Below are positions 51,801 through 59,934 of a stretch of DNA of 64,000 nt, in pieces; the first letter of the stretch is position 1; every line of letters starts with the position of its first letter. The position numbers and the translations under genes were made by a program. The notes below the pieces were generated by a model. That model was not told the origin of the DNA. It did not search any database and saw only the letters and a program-made list of their open reading frames with translations. Origin of the DNA: Oscillospiraceae bacterium (GTDB lineage Bacteria > Bacillota > Clostridia > Oscillospirales > Acutalibacteraceae); the NCBI GenBank assembly GCA_019417045.1, contig DXWE01000001.1, positions 12,820 through 76,819 on the forward strand, read 5' to 3'.

Positions 51801-52841
51801 ATGGCACATGAGAACGGCGACACCTCCGGCAAGCTCGTCGTGAACGTCTCGGCGGCGGAGGCGGGCGGCAGCATCGAGCAGAACTATATCAGCTTCCCGG
51901 TGGAGGGTGGCAGCATCGACGCCACCGGCAGCAAGTATCTGGTCTTCTGGATGTATGATATGTACGCCAAGAACAACGCCTATGTCCAGATCTATGACGG
52001 GGACGGGCAGGTGTTCGGCGTGTGGACGCCGTCCGGCGAGTCCCAGTTCCGCCATTGGACGAAGATGGTTGCCGATCTGTCCGGCGCCTCCATCGACCTG
52101 TCGGATATCCGGGAAATCCGGGTGGCCCTCTATAACGACAACACCTATTATGTCGACAATTTCTACTTTGTCGAGAACGCGGAAGACGCCATCCCGGGTG
52201 TGTACACCCCGACCGACAAGAGTGCGCTGATCTCCGAGATGGAGAGGGTGCGGGCGATGGACACGTCCCTGTACACCGTCGAATCGGTTGAAAAGCTCGA
52301 GACGGCGTATGACAAGGCCAACACGGTGGTGCTGAACACCAAGGCGCGCCAGGTGATGGTGGACGACTGCCTGGCGGACCTGACCGCGGCGAAGGGCGCG
52401 CTCGTCCCGCTGGAGCCAATCGAAACCAACTTTGCCAAGCTGCAACAGGAGGTGGATGCGGCAGACGACATCGTCTCGTCTGAGGAGTATCAGGCGCTGG
52501 AGGAGAGTGTGCGCACCGCGTTCGAGGCGCTGTTGCAGGAGGCCAAGGCCCTGCTGGGTAATCCGGACGCCACCCAGATCCAGGTGGACGACATGACGGC
52601 CGATCTTCAGGACGCGATCCGGGAGCTCGGTCTGGATGAGCCGGAACCCGAACCGGCGAGCGGCGACGTCAATAACGATGGCAAGGTCAACTCGTCCGAC
52701 GCGCGGCTGGTGCTCCAGCACACGGTGGAACTGATTACCCTGAGCGAAAGCCAGCAGGCGGCAGCGGATGTCCAGCCTGACGGGCGGATCAACAGCTCGG
52801 ATGCCCGCGTGATTTTGCAAATGACCGTTTCTCTCGCCTGA
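48870..52841 (+). CDS. GH43 enzyme with multiple binding domains and type I dockerin
   Basis: A 1323-residue secreted enzyme with a signal peptide to about residue 28. A five-bladed GH43 propeller follows (about 40-350), with general-base Asp in YIGDPFIYRDP and acid Glu in LFEGPGLFKR. After it come a discoidin (F5/8 type C) domain (about 370-510), an Ig-like domain, a second discoidin-like domain (about 590-725), a FIVAR helix, two jelly-roll CBMs (about 800-950 and 955-1105), two FIVAR repeats, and a dockerin (DVNNDGKVNSSD, DVQPDGRINSSD). It likely releases arabinose or xylose from arabinoxylan or arabinan. A terminator follows, so it is a single-gene unit. Confidence 0.9.
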   Translation: MKRVLSVVLCLALLLGTSAIGAFSVGAAEGTESGLLTTDDIVYDATSVWEPNAGNPFIPGYIGDPFIYRDPDDGTFYVVGTTDSWSTLNTSFPYCIWESKDLVNWKSYVFDFEDGMFPKESNSLWAPSLTKGPDGRFYLFYIYRGGGCYVAVCDKIGDPWEPCYTESDPTGGVLQEDMFDSDVVCIDGTWYMLTMGRDVAGDESTGQGICLLELDFDFDKGEFFVVNRKLIYAGNDLFEGPGLFKRTLDDGTDMYYLTYSNGSLGNGGYVTNVAYSKDIWGPYVKDEASNPILGPDFSNGMMTTGHNNVIEVDGEFYICYHRTAQISDSTQVCRIGAMEKLEFYSDGTLRKLNPTVNGSKPTLVLSEQRPNLAAHAAATESSYTDRSAAGVDNDWVGGYAFDNNYGTLWKASGKGEEWLQVDLGSTFTVEQVTTYFEWRAGLYNYQLFYSLDGQDWELYADRSQNPDRGSVMEDVKTVEARYLKFVFDENSLQHVDDTVGIFEVKVFGSGTSLKLDDILVNGQSVDGFDANSNTVTAWVAGDAQAVLSYEGADADAQVSVTQPASVPGTGSITLTNPETNETNTYTVEVKDLGTARRGEAYFSNIPAKDSTGAAAAFDGNANSYFEGYEASGSYVGVDFGAQNRVQVTGLRFVPRRGAASLLTGGLFQGSNDGKTWTTLYTVSGAVVDGNNYAQVSQTAAFRFVRYYGPANSNGDIAEIEVCGTVSTVAAGEALSSSIAFAQNLDSALFTADSFEAVQVQLEAAQDAADAADDAKLSAAGKLDEAVRALEFTATGHGTPHAKPDDGYLYNTSFETANDSYWENAWGIKEEQPNAHSGTHAVNINSTGVLRQTISGLAPGTYTFSLWVQGDGKGSSDTLEVYAVTGNGTLRTDVLLNGWQKWSQFEVRDIEVGSDGLLTVGINSKLSAGSSMWAWVDDAVLAPQTDAPDPLDPIKAQDFESDPTVTAGPNAEVALDTEMAHENGDTSGKLVVNVSAAEAGGSIEQNYISFPVEGGSIDATGSKYLVFWMYDMYAKNNAYVQIYDGDGQVFGVWTPSGESQFRHWTKMVADLSGASIDLSDIREIRVALYNDNTYYVDNFYFVENAEDAIPGVYTPTDKSALISEMERVRAMDTSLYTVESVEKLETAYDKANTVVLNTKARQVMVDDCLADLTAAKGALVPLEPIETNFAKLQQEVDAADDIVSSEEYQALEESVRTAFEALLQEAKALLGNPDATQIQVDDMTADLQDAIRELGLDEPEPEPASGDVNNDGKVNSSDARLVLQHTVELITLSESQQAAADVQPDGRINSSDARVILQMTVSLA

Positions 52842-52855
52842 TTCCTGTCTCTGCC

Positions 52856-52893
52856 GTGCGCTGCAAGGCTTCGGTCTTGCAGCGCACTTTTTT
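52856..52893 (+). terminator. Terminator after the GH43 gene
   Basis: GTGCGCTGCAAG pairs perfectly with CTTGCAGCGCAC around GCTTCGGT and is followed by six T. Confidence 0.95.
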
Positions 52894-53032
52894 ATCCTGT
52901 GTAAATCGGCGCGAAAAAGAGTGAAAAAACTGTAATCCATTTGTAACCGCTCTGTTATTGCATTTCTCTTCATTCTGCCATACACTGGAGACAGAAACAG
53001 CCCGTAGTCCGAAACAGGAAAGGATGATCCCG

Positions 53033-53692
53033 ATGAAAAGTAAACGGCTTTTCTCCCTTGCGCTGGTCCTCTGTCTCTGCCTGACCGTGCTGGCCGCCTG
53101 CGGCCCCACCTCCTCCACCTCTTCCGGAGGAGGCACCACGACCGCGCCCACGGATCCCACCACGCAGCCCAGCCAGACGACCACGACGGCTGCTCCCACA
53201 ACGACAACGGAGTCCGACGATACCGAGCCGACCACTCCCACCGAGTCCACGCAGGGCACCGAGTCGACCGAGCCCACACAGCCCAGTGGCGAGGAAACAG
53301 ATCCCACCTCCCCGCCCGTTTCCGGCAGCGGAACGGACATTGCAGCCCTCGCGGAGAGCCTGGTGGGCACCCCGTTTGAATGGGGCGCCGCCGGTCCCGA
53401 TTCGTTTGACAACTCCGGCTTCATCTATTACTGTTACCGGGAAAACGGGGTGGATCTGCCCCGTCTGACCAGGGATATGTATGCCGCCGGCACCGCGGTG
53501 GAGGAGGCGGATCTGCAGCCCGGAGACGTGGTCTTCTTCTCGGTGGACACCCCCGGAGAAGCGCAGTTCGCGGGCATTTATCTGCGCAACGGCCTGTTTG
53601 TCTCCAGCAACAACGAGGAACAGCCCACGCGGGTCTACGCCCTGTCCCTGGCCTATTTCGCCGAGCGGTATGTGGGCGCCCGCCGGTATTAA
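53033..53692 (+). CDS. NlpC/P60-fold lipoprotein lacking its catalytic residues
   Basis: A 219-residue lipoprotein (lipobox Cys23) with a long Thr/Pro/Ser linker (about 25-100) and an NlpC/P60 domain (about 105-218). The fold motifs are clear (VGTPFEWGAAGP, LQPGDVVFFS, AGIYLRNG). The catalytic Cys of FDCSG is Asn127 (FDNSG), and the His of HVGIYL is Phe179 (FAGIYL), so it cannot be a cysteine peptidase. It probably binds wall peptides or regulates a hydrolase. ATG 53033 is chosen for its spacing from AGGAAAGGA. Confidence 0.85.
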   Translation: MKSKRLFSLALVLCLCLTVLAACGPTSSTSSGGGTTTAPTDPTTQPSQTTTTAAPTTTTESDDTEPTTPTESTQGTESTEPTQPSGEETDPTSPPVSGSGTDIAALAESLVGTPFEWGAAGPDSFDNSGFIYYCYRENGVDLPRLTRDMYAAGTAVEEADLQPGDVVFFSVDTPGEAQFAGIYLRNGLFVSSNNEEQPTRVYALSLAYFAERYVGARRY

Positions 53693-53751
53693 AGCACTCT
53701 GCCGCAGGGATTTTCCAGGTGACCTCTTCCTTTTCCTCCAAGATATATCGA

Positions 53752-53789
53752 CAACGGGGGTTCGGCACACTCATGCCGAACCCCCGTTG
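53752..53789. terminator. Long hairpin between convergent genes
   Basis: A perfect 16-bp stem, CAACGGGGGTTCGGCA and its complement with a 6-nt loop, lies between the NlpC/P60 gene and the convergent Pel-type operon. Confidence 0.75.
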
Positions 53790-53797
53790 CCTGTCCC

Positions 53798-53819
53798 GCC
53801 CTGCATGGCAGGGCATTTT
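53798..53819 (+). terminator. Second hairpin with T-run
   Basis: GCCCTGC pairs with GCAGGGC around an ATG loop and is followed by ATTTTT on the plus strand, a short rho-independent terminator backing up the previous hairpin. Confidence 0.75.
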
Positions 53820-53825
53820 TGCTTT

Positions 53826-55226
53826 TCACCAGCGGTACAGGACCGACCGGGTGTCCACCCGCGGGCAATCCATCGCCAGATACACGGCAGGCTGTCCGGT
53901 CATCGGGTCGACAATCCCCACGCACAGCGTGTACCCGCCGTCCCGCCATGCGGAGATGTCGATGGGCGTTTTGGTCTGGATTGTCTGCCGCCCGGTCAGC
54001 CGGGTGAGCGACAGCTCCACCGGGATCGTCGCCAGCGTCTCGTCTGTCCCGCGGAGCACATACAGATAGACCGGCCAGTCCCAATAGAGCGGGGCCACCC
54101 CGTCATTGACCCAGGAGAGCGTCACCTCCATGCGGTCTGTCAGCCGGGAAACCGCGATATCCGTCCGCTCGACTTGCAGGCGATACCCCATGTTACGAAG
54201 CACCTCTTCCGCTCCCGCCTGGCAGTTGGCGCCGCCGCTCTCGCTCGCCCCGTGGGGACATTTCGGCCCGAGGAACGTCGTATGGCTCTGCCGGATCAGC
54301 CGGACCGTATCCTCCAGATGGAACCGCAGCATCCAGTCAAACGTATAATTGCTCGTGAATTCGCCGCCGACCGGCGCATACTCCCACACCGACGGCATGG
54401 GAGAAAGCGCGTCCTCCTCCCCCGCCTGTGCGTATTCCCCGCCGTTTTGGATCCAGTCGAGCCATTCCTCCGTGCTCTCCTCGTCCCCCGCCATATCGTT
54501 GTACAACCCCAGGCCGTACTCCGCCGCATCGTTGAACGGGCGGCGCATCAGCAGCCGGGCGTTGGGAAACGCCGTCAGATAGGGGGTGATATACTGCCGG
54601 CGCACCTCCTCCGACGGCAGACGCGGCAGCCCGGCCGCATAGTCGACATGCCACTCTCCCCAGTGCCCGAGGCTGCCGAGCTCCACATAGCTGACAAACG
54701 TGTCCTGCCCGAAATGCTCGCCCAGCGCCGCGATTGCCCGGGCGTGCGCCTCTATCAGCACCGGATTGCTGTAGTCCGGGCAGTAGCCCTTTCCATAGGA
54801 GATGTCGTATGCCCTGCCGTCCCCGGTCTGTTCGTACAGCCAATCCGGGATATCCCGGTGGGGCTCGTCCCCCGGCTCGTCGCACACAAACCGCAGCACC
54901 ACGTGTTTGCCCTCTGCCCGCCACCGGTCCAGATGATTTTGTTCCCTGACCTGCTCAACCGCGTATTCCCCCTGCACCGGTTCCCATTCCCGCCAGGTGA
55001 TGTCGACATAGACCAGCGTCTGGCCCTCTGCCGCCTCCACATATGTGGCCTCCGGCGCATATCCCATCACGGGATTGCGCAGCGTCTCAGCGCTCTTTTC
55101 AAACGTCAGGGTCACACGGTCCCGAGCGAAGAAGAGCATATGGATCACGATCCCGGCGACCGCCGCCACCAGCAAAATCAACACCACTGTTCCCACAACT
55201 CTACCTCTCGATCGCCGCTTATCCAT
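53826..55226 (-). CDS. DUF4832/DUF4874-like membrane-anchored protein
   Basis: A 466-residue protein. The ATG at 55226 overlaps the DUF4956 gene by 8 nt and has GGTGAG upstream; ATG 55241 is an alternative start. One N-terminal span (about 12-33) is followed by a TIM-barrel-like region (about 45-340), with loops resembling DUF4832/GH42-like proteins (NPVMGYAPE, VDITWREWEP, YVELGSLGHWGEWH), and a C-terminal beta-sandwich. It probably acts on the exopolysaccharide of this operon outside the membrane, perhaps as a glycoside hydrolase. No substrate is known, and it is the last gene of the operon. Confidence 0.72.
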   Translation of the reverse strand: MDKRRSRGRVVGTVVLILLVAAVAGIVIHMLFFARDRVTLTFEKSAETLRNPVMGYAPEATYVEAAEGQTLVYVDITWREWEPVQGEYAVEQVREQNHLDRWRAEGKHVVLRFVCDEPGDEPHRDIPDWLYEQTGDGRAYDISYGKGYCPDYSNPVLIEAHARAIAALGEHFGQDTFVSYVELGSLGHWGEWHVDYAAGLPRLPSEEVRRQYITPYLTAFPNARLLMRRPFNDAAEYGLGLYNDMAGDEESTEEWLDWIQNGGEYAQAGEEDALSPMPSVWEYAPVGGEFTSNYTFDWMLRFHLEDTVRLIRQSHTTFLGPKCPHGASESGGANCQAGAEEVLRNMGYRLQVERTDIAVSRLTDRMEVTLSWVNDGVAPLYWDWPVYLYVLRGTDETLATIPVELSLTRLTGRQTIQTKTPIDISAWRDGGYTLCVGIVDPMTGQPAVYLAMDCPRVDTRSVLYRW

Positions 55227-55902
55227 GATACTCACCGTCATACTGGATCAGGGTGACGTCGTTCACACCCTCCAGCGCGCGCAGCTTTTCGAGGAATACG
55301 AGGTTCTGCGTCTTGGAAAACACCTCGATCGCCATTTCGGCGGTATCCCCGCGCAGGGTCTTGGAGCGGATGCGGTATTTGGCGTTACCCATCGCGCGCA
55401 GGATATTGTCGTTTATCAGATCGCCCGCATAGTGAAGCACCACGATATAGACATTCCCCTTGCGGGAGCGCCGGCTGAACAGAAACAGCACCGCCAGCAG
55501 CGCCGCCGCTGCGAGCAGGACCAGCGCATACATGTTGGCGCCGATCGCGATGCCGTTGGTGATGGCCCAGAAGATATACAGCAGATCCATCGGTTCCTTG
55601 ATCGCCGTGCGGTACCGGACGATGGACAGTGCGCCGACCATGCCGAGCGAGAGCACCACGTTGGTGCTGATGGCGAGCGTCACCATGCAGGTGAGCACCG
55701 TCATGCCCACCAGCGTGATCGCGAATGTGCGGTTATATACCACGCCCCGGTAGAATTTTCCGTACAGGAAACAGACCAGCAGTCCCGCCGCCAGCGCCAC
55801 CAGCAGCGCGATGGCGATCTCGAGGATTTTGTCCAGCGTAAACGCGTTTTTGAACAGATCCAGATCCAATATGGACTTTTTGATGACGTCTTCCACACTC
55901 AT
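55219..55902 (-). CDS. DUF4956 membrane protein
   Basis: A 227-residue protein; GGAGGG is 6 nt before ATG 55902. About four membrane segments lie between residues 28 and 150, including the conserved MVGALSIVRYRTAIKEP and FWAITNGIAIGA blocks of DUF4956. A cytoplasmic beta/alpha domain of about 80 residues follows. The family regularly occurs beside VTC-domain and CotH proteins, as here, but its role is unknown; a channel or a scaffold for the polyphosphate polymerase domain is conceivable. Confidence 0.85.
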   Translation of the reverse strand: MSVEDVIKKSILDLDLFKNAFTLDKILEIAIALLVALAAGLLVCFLYGKFYRGVVYNRTFAITLVGMTVLTCMVTLAISTNVVLSLGMVGALSIVRYRTAIKEPMDLLYIFWAITNGIAIGANMYALVLLAAAALLAVLFLFSRRSRKGNVYIVVLHYAGDLINDNILRAMGNAKYRIRSKTLRGDTAEMAIEVFSKTQNLVFLEKLRALEGVNDVTLIQYDGEYHG

Positions 55903-55920
55903 GAGAGACCCTCCTGACAC

Positions 55921-56640
55921 TCAGTAATTGATCGAGACGGCATAGAGGTGCTCGGTCGCCTCGCAGCACAGGGCATACTTGGAGACCGCCGCCAGCTCCT
56001 GCGCGCGGCCCGGCAGCAGACGGCGGATCACGCCCGGCAGAAATTCCGTGAATTTCACCTCGAGCACCCGCTTGCCCGGTTCGAGCACATAGGTCATCGG
56101 CAGGCGGGGATCAAACAGCTCTCCCCAGCCGGAACAGGCCCTCACATCCGTGTCAAAGGTGACGCGCACGTCCCCCGCCTCCCACACATACGGCTCCCGC
56201 TCGTAGTCGACGATCACCCGCGGGCGCAGCAGGCGGCTGTGCAGCTGATAATAGAACTCCCGGCAGAGCGTCTCCTCCCGCCGCAGCAGAAAGGCGTATT
56301 CTCCCGCCCGGATGCGGTCGCACTCCTCCCGGGAGAGGGACGCCGACCGCTTGGAGACGACTTGCTCCTCCTTGCGCTTGCACTCCAGCCGGATCAGCCG
56401 GTCGCTGTCGTTATAGATCCGGATCCGGTATTTTCTCCGGCCGGTCGATCCCATCCGCTTTTCCGCGTAGGCACTCTGCCAGTAATCGTCGAAATACAGG
56501 CTGCGGATCTTATAGATTCCCTGCACCGCATGCGGGTCCGGCCCCATCACTGCCGCCAGACGCTGCCGCAGCAGCGCCTGATCGCCCCGGTTGATCAGGT
56601 ATTTCAGCTCATGGCGGAACCGCGGCTTTTCCTCCTGCAT
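55921..56640 (-). CDS. VTC-domain polyphosphate polymerase-like protein
   Basis: A 239-residue cytoplasmic protein with the tunnel-fold VTC domain: FRHELKYLIN at the N-terminus, basic pairs in IRSLYFDDYWQSAYAEK and GRRKYRIRIYN, ECKRK, and the acidic C-terminal ..LEVKFTEFLP. In yeast the VTC4 domain makes polyphosphate from ATP. The start codon directly follows the cotH-like stop (TGAATG), so translation is coupled. Whether this copy makes polyphosphate or another phosphoryl transfer product is not known. Confidence 0.88.
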   Translation of the reverse strand: MQEEKPRFRHELKYLINRGDQALLRQRLAAVMGPDPHAVQGIYKIRSLYFDDYWQSAYAEKRMGSTGRRKYRIRIYNDSDRLIRLECKRKEEQVVSKRSASLSREECDRIRAGEYAFLLRREETLCREFYYQLHSRLLRPRVIVDYEREPYVWEAGDVRVTFDTDVRACSGWGELFDPRLPMTYVLEPGKRVLEVKFTEFLPGVIRRLLPGRAQELAAVSKYALCCEATEHLYAVSINY

Positions 56641-58386
56641 TCAGACACCCCCCAGAGTGCCATCCGGCAGGATATAGAACATGCGCACGCCATACCGCGG
56701 CACCTCGTCCAGACCCTCATAGATCTCCTGGGCGGTCTGGGTCTTGCCCGACGCGTTCGTCGCCGTGACGCGTATAAAGTACTGGCCGGTCGGCAGCATG
56801 TCGCTGGTCGCCTGCGGCAGCAGCAGCCCCTCCTGCCGGCTGATGACATCCTCAAACAGGTAGTCGCGGGCCAGTTCAAACGTATAGGTCAGCGGCTCAT
56901 CGTCGAAATCATAGGCATTCTCCCAGGTGTACGCCAGCATTCCCTCCGCCGCCGTCACCGTATCGTAATAGAAAGGCATCGGGTATTCCAAACTGGTCAG
57001 ATACATCTGGTAGTTGGTCTCTATCTCCTGCGGGATGGTGCGCAGGATCTCCATCCATTCGCCCCTGGTCCCGACCGCATGGGTGACGTCCGGCAGGGAA
57101 TACACATACGGTTCTATTGCGGCCTGGTATTCCGCCACCTTGGCCGTCACCACCTCCGCCGTGACCAGCGAGCGGATCTCGTTTACCTTGTCATCCAGCT
57201 TCTGCCGCATGACCGGGGACTGGAGCACGCGCCTGTGCAGTACGGAACCCCAGTAGTTGCTGATCCCCCTGTCATAGTGGTACCCGCTGATCCCCTCGAG
57301 CGCGTTCTCGCCGCTTGACCAGGCGCCGTCGTTGTCCCACGAGATGAAATACCACCTGTCCGAGCTCTGCGGGCTGTACAGAAAGAAATTCTGGCTGGTC
57401 GTGTCCTGGTTGCCGGTGAGCATCTGGAACGCCAGCCAGGTGAAATAGTTCTCCTCGTCGAAGTATTTTGCGAATATCTCCTCGATATCCAGCGAGTAGT
57501 TGTTCAGATCGTCCAGCATCTGCAACAGCTTGGTGTGGTCGTCGTCCCCCTTGATCTCCAGAATCTGTTCAAACGCCTTCTGGTCGTAGGTCGGGTCGTC
57601 CTTCCGCTTCAGGGCGTCCGGGTACCGGTAGAACTCGAACATCGTCGCCTTATACAGCTGGCCGTACTCGTCCAGCCCGTGGTTTCTCAGGTACCGGGAG
57701 TTGACCTGCTCCACCTGGGTGAACAGCCCGTAATCGACAAACGTGTCCGAGTTGCCCTCCGTTTGATCCCGGACGTAGAGGTGTACAAACTGGGTGCGCA
57801 GCCCGATCATGCCCGGAATCGTCTTGATGAGGTCATAACTGAGCTTGTTGCGCAGGCGGGAGCTGTCATAGGGATGTTTGTTGAGCGCGATCGTCTTTTG
57901 TCCGCGCCATTCTCCCGCACCGCTTTTGAGCTTGATCTGATAGGACTTCTGGCTGGCGCGGGAGCTGGTGGCGCCCCGGATCTGAACCGTGGCGTTGGGC
58001 ACCTCTACCCCGTATCCGAGCTGGTCGGGGGAGGGACCCTCCTCGTCCCCCACCTGTAGGATCGCCTCACATCCGTATTTCTCGATCCCCATCGTCTCAT
58101 AGTCATAGCTCGACAGGCTGTTCACCTCGGCCCAGGTGTGATCGGTGTTGTCCGCCGCGTTGCCGGTGCGCACCGTCAGGTACATCGTGACAATGGAATC
58201 GTCATCGTCGTTTGCGTACAGGGCGGCATTGTCCTGCACCGTCCCCTCCACTGCCGGAGATCTGCCGTCCGAGGAGCCGGGCGCCTCTCCCCCGCCCGGC
58301 GTACAGGCGGACAGCAGCAGACAGGCAGACAGCAGCAGCCCGACGGCCGCCGTTCCTCTGGTGTGCGGGATTGCCGGATTTCTCAT
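56641..58386 (-). CDS. CotH-family kinase lipoprotein
   Basis: A 581-residue lipoprotein (lipobox Cys28); ATG 58386 is preceded by GGAAAGGAAAG. The CotH domain spans about 60-450. It contains VQIRGATSSRASQKSYQIKL, KTIALNKHPYDSSRLRNKLS, a loop with VDYGLFTQVEQVN, and the metal-binding SWDNDGAWS. CotH proteins are atypical protein kinases; in Bacillus CotH phosphorylates spore-coat proteins. A C-terminal beta-domain (about 470-580) ends in a fibronectin-like ITATNASG type pattern. The lipid anchor places it outside the membrane, beside the exopolysaccharide machinery. Confidence 0.88.
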   Translation of the reverse strand: MRNPAIPHTRGTAAVGLLLSACLLLSACTPGGGEAPGSSDGRSPAVEGTVQDNAALYANDDDDSIVTMYLTVRTGNAADNTDHTWAEVNSLSSYDYETMGIEKYGCEAILQVGDEEGPSPDQLGYGVEVPNATVQIRGATSSRASQKSYQIKLKSGAGEWRGQKTIALNKHPYDSSRLRNKLSYDLIKTIPGMIGLRTQFVHLYVRDQTEGNSDTFVDYGLFTQVEQVNSRYLRNHGLDEYGQLYKATMFEFYRYPDALKRKDDPTYDQKAFEQILEIKGDDDHTKLLQMLDDLNNYSLDIEEIFAKYFDEENYFTWLAFQMLTGNQDTTSQNFFLYSPQSSDRWYFISWDNDGAWSSGENALEGISGYHYDRGISNYWGSVLHRRVLQSPVMRQKLDDKVNEIRSLVTAEVVTAKVAEYQAAIEPYVYSLPDVTHAVGTRGEWMEILRTIPQEIETNYQMYLTSLEYPMPFYYDTVTAAEGMLAYTWENAYDFDDEPLTYTFELARDYLFEDVISRQEGLLLPQATSDMLPTGQYFIRVTATNASGKTQTAQEIYEGLDEVPRYGVRMFYILPDGTLGGV

Positions 58387-58431
58387 GGGTCTTTCCTTTC
58401 CGCCTCTTGGCACGGGACATTCCCCCTTCTG

Positions 58432-59934
58432 TTAGTCGTGTTGCTGCCGGCCCGCTTCAAAATAGTCCCGACGGCGGCGCTGTTTCCTGGCCGCACGGCG
58501 CTCCAGCCGGTCGCACAGCCGGGTGAAGATCCCCGTCTGTTCCCGCAGGAATATCGGCTGCCGGCTGAGTACATGGTATTTCAGCTTGCCGGCGTATTGC
58601 ATCAGCCGGATCAGTGCCGTCACGCAGAACACCAGCCCGCCGATGACAAATCCGAACCCATACCACACGCTGGACCACCGGCAAAAGAGCAGGGTGCACA
58701 GATTGCCGCTTGCGGCAAAGCAGACGGCGCACAGCAGCGCCCCCCTGTTGTCCGCAAAGTACAGCAGGATCAGCATCAGGCTGTTGCCGATGGCATACAG
58801 CGCATAGCCGACGCACAGCACCCGGTAGATCCCCAGCATCTCCGTGGTGAAGCCGAGCCCGATCTTCGGCAGCACCAGCGTCCCCACCACGAGAAACAGC
58901 AGCGTGGCAAACAGCTGTTTTTGCGCGAGGTAACTCAGCTCCTCCCGCAGCACCCGAAACATGTTCTTCTCCGCCGATTCGATGTCCGCGATCGAGCCGC
59001 CGTCGTTGAACAGGCTGAAATAGGTCTTGTATTGCGGATAGAACCGCGTCTCGACCGAGGTGACGAAGTTGATGGTGGTGATGAGGATGGAAAAAAAGGC
59101 CACCAGCGCCGGGATATCATAGGCCGGCGCGCCGTAGAACAGCCCCTGCACCTGAACCCCCAGGGGACTGGCCCACATGATGACCAGATGGCCGAACAGC
59201 CCCAGCGTGACGCAAAACCCCACCAGTGCCAGCTGGGGGAACTGGTCGAACCAGCGCAGAAAGCTGAAACTCGAGCCGAACCCCTCCGGAAAATACCGGT
59301 ACAGCAGCGCAAAATACCACACCGCCATCAGCCCATAGGCGCCGCACACGGCGGTGAGCAGCGAGAGGATCGGATCCCACCGCAGCCAGAAGAGCAGCGC
59401 GACTGCCACCAGAAACGCCAGCAGCAGCGAGACAAAAAACGCGAGCAGGATGTTGCGGTAGTCCTTAATGGCTGTCAGGTAGTTGATCTCTGTCCACACC
59501 ACAAGCAGCGTGGCAAACAGCAGCAGGGAGAGCACCCGATAGGACAGCGGGATCCCGGAAAAGTGCAGAAAGATCCCGTAGCCTGCCACCCCGAGCACCA
59601 GCATAATCGAGATGCTCCCGGTAAAGGAGGGCATCACCTCGTCGTCCCGCTTCATGTACAGTAAATCCGCCGTGCAGCGGGTGGTGAGCATGGAGAACAG
59701 GCTGGTCACGGTGAGCGAGGCCAGCAGCGCATAGGTGATCATGGACACGAGCAGTTCCCGGTTCCCCCGGTCGAGCCCCGCCATCTCGGCCAAAAACAGC
59801 GCCCCGAGCAGCAGCGCCACCCCCAGGATCATCGGACCGGTGGTCACGATCCCCGCATAGCCGTATGCCCGGATGGTGGCGAACAGGCCGCGGCGGGAAA
59901 ACAGCTTTTTCAGCGAGAAACCAATTCCGGCCAT
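58432..59934 (-). CDS. pelG: PelG, exopolysaccharide transporter
   Basis: A 500-residue protein with about 12 membrane segments and the PelG N-terminus (AGIGFSLKKLFSRRG). It belongs to the MOP flippase group and, with PelF, exports Pel-type polysaccharide (partly acetylated galactosamine-rich glycan in known cases). GGGAGGTG lies 8 nt before the ATG. The start lies 25 nt inside the end of pelF, so the two are translationally coupled. The C-terminus is strongly basic. Confidence 0.93.
   Translation of the reverse strand: MAGIGFSLKKLFSRRGLFATIRAYGYAGIVTTGPMILGVALLLGALFLAEMAGLDRGNRELLVSMITYALLASLTVTSLFSMLTTRCTADLLYMKRDDEVMPSFTGSISIMLVLGVAGYGIFLHFSGIPLSYRVLSLLLFATLLVVWTEINYLTAIKDYRNILLAFFVSLLLAFLVAVALLFWLRWDPILSLLTAVCGAYGLMAVWYFALLYRYFPEGFGSSFSFLRWFDQFPQLALVGFCVTLGLFGHLVIMWASPLGVQVQGLFYGAPAYDIPALVAFFSILITTINFVTSVETRFYPQYKTYFSLFNDGGSIADIESAEKNMFRVLREELSYLAQKQLFATLLFLVVGTLVLPKIGLGFTTEMLGIYRVLCVGYALYAIGNSLMLILLYFADNRGALLCAVCFAASGNLCTLLFCRWSSVWYGFGFVIGGLVFCVTALIRLMQYAGKLKYHVLSRQPIFLREQTGIFTRLCDRLERRAARKQRRRRDYFEAGRQQHD

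Noticed and set aside
49647..53279. A 1210-codon open frame on the minus strand
   Set aside because: It is opposite the GH43 gene and crosses its terminator; composition is that of an antisense shadow and there is no ribosome site.
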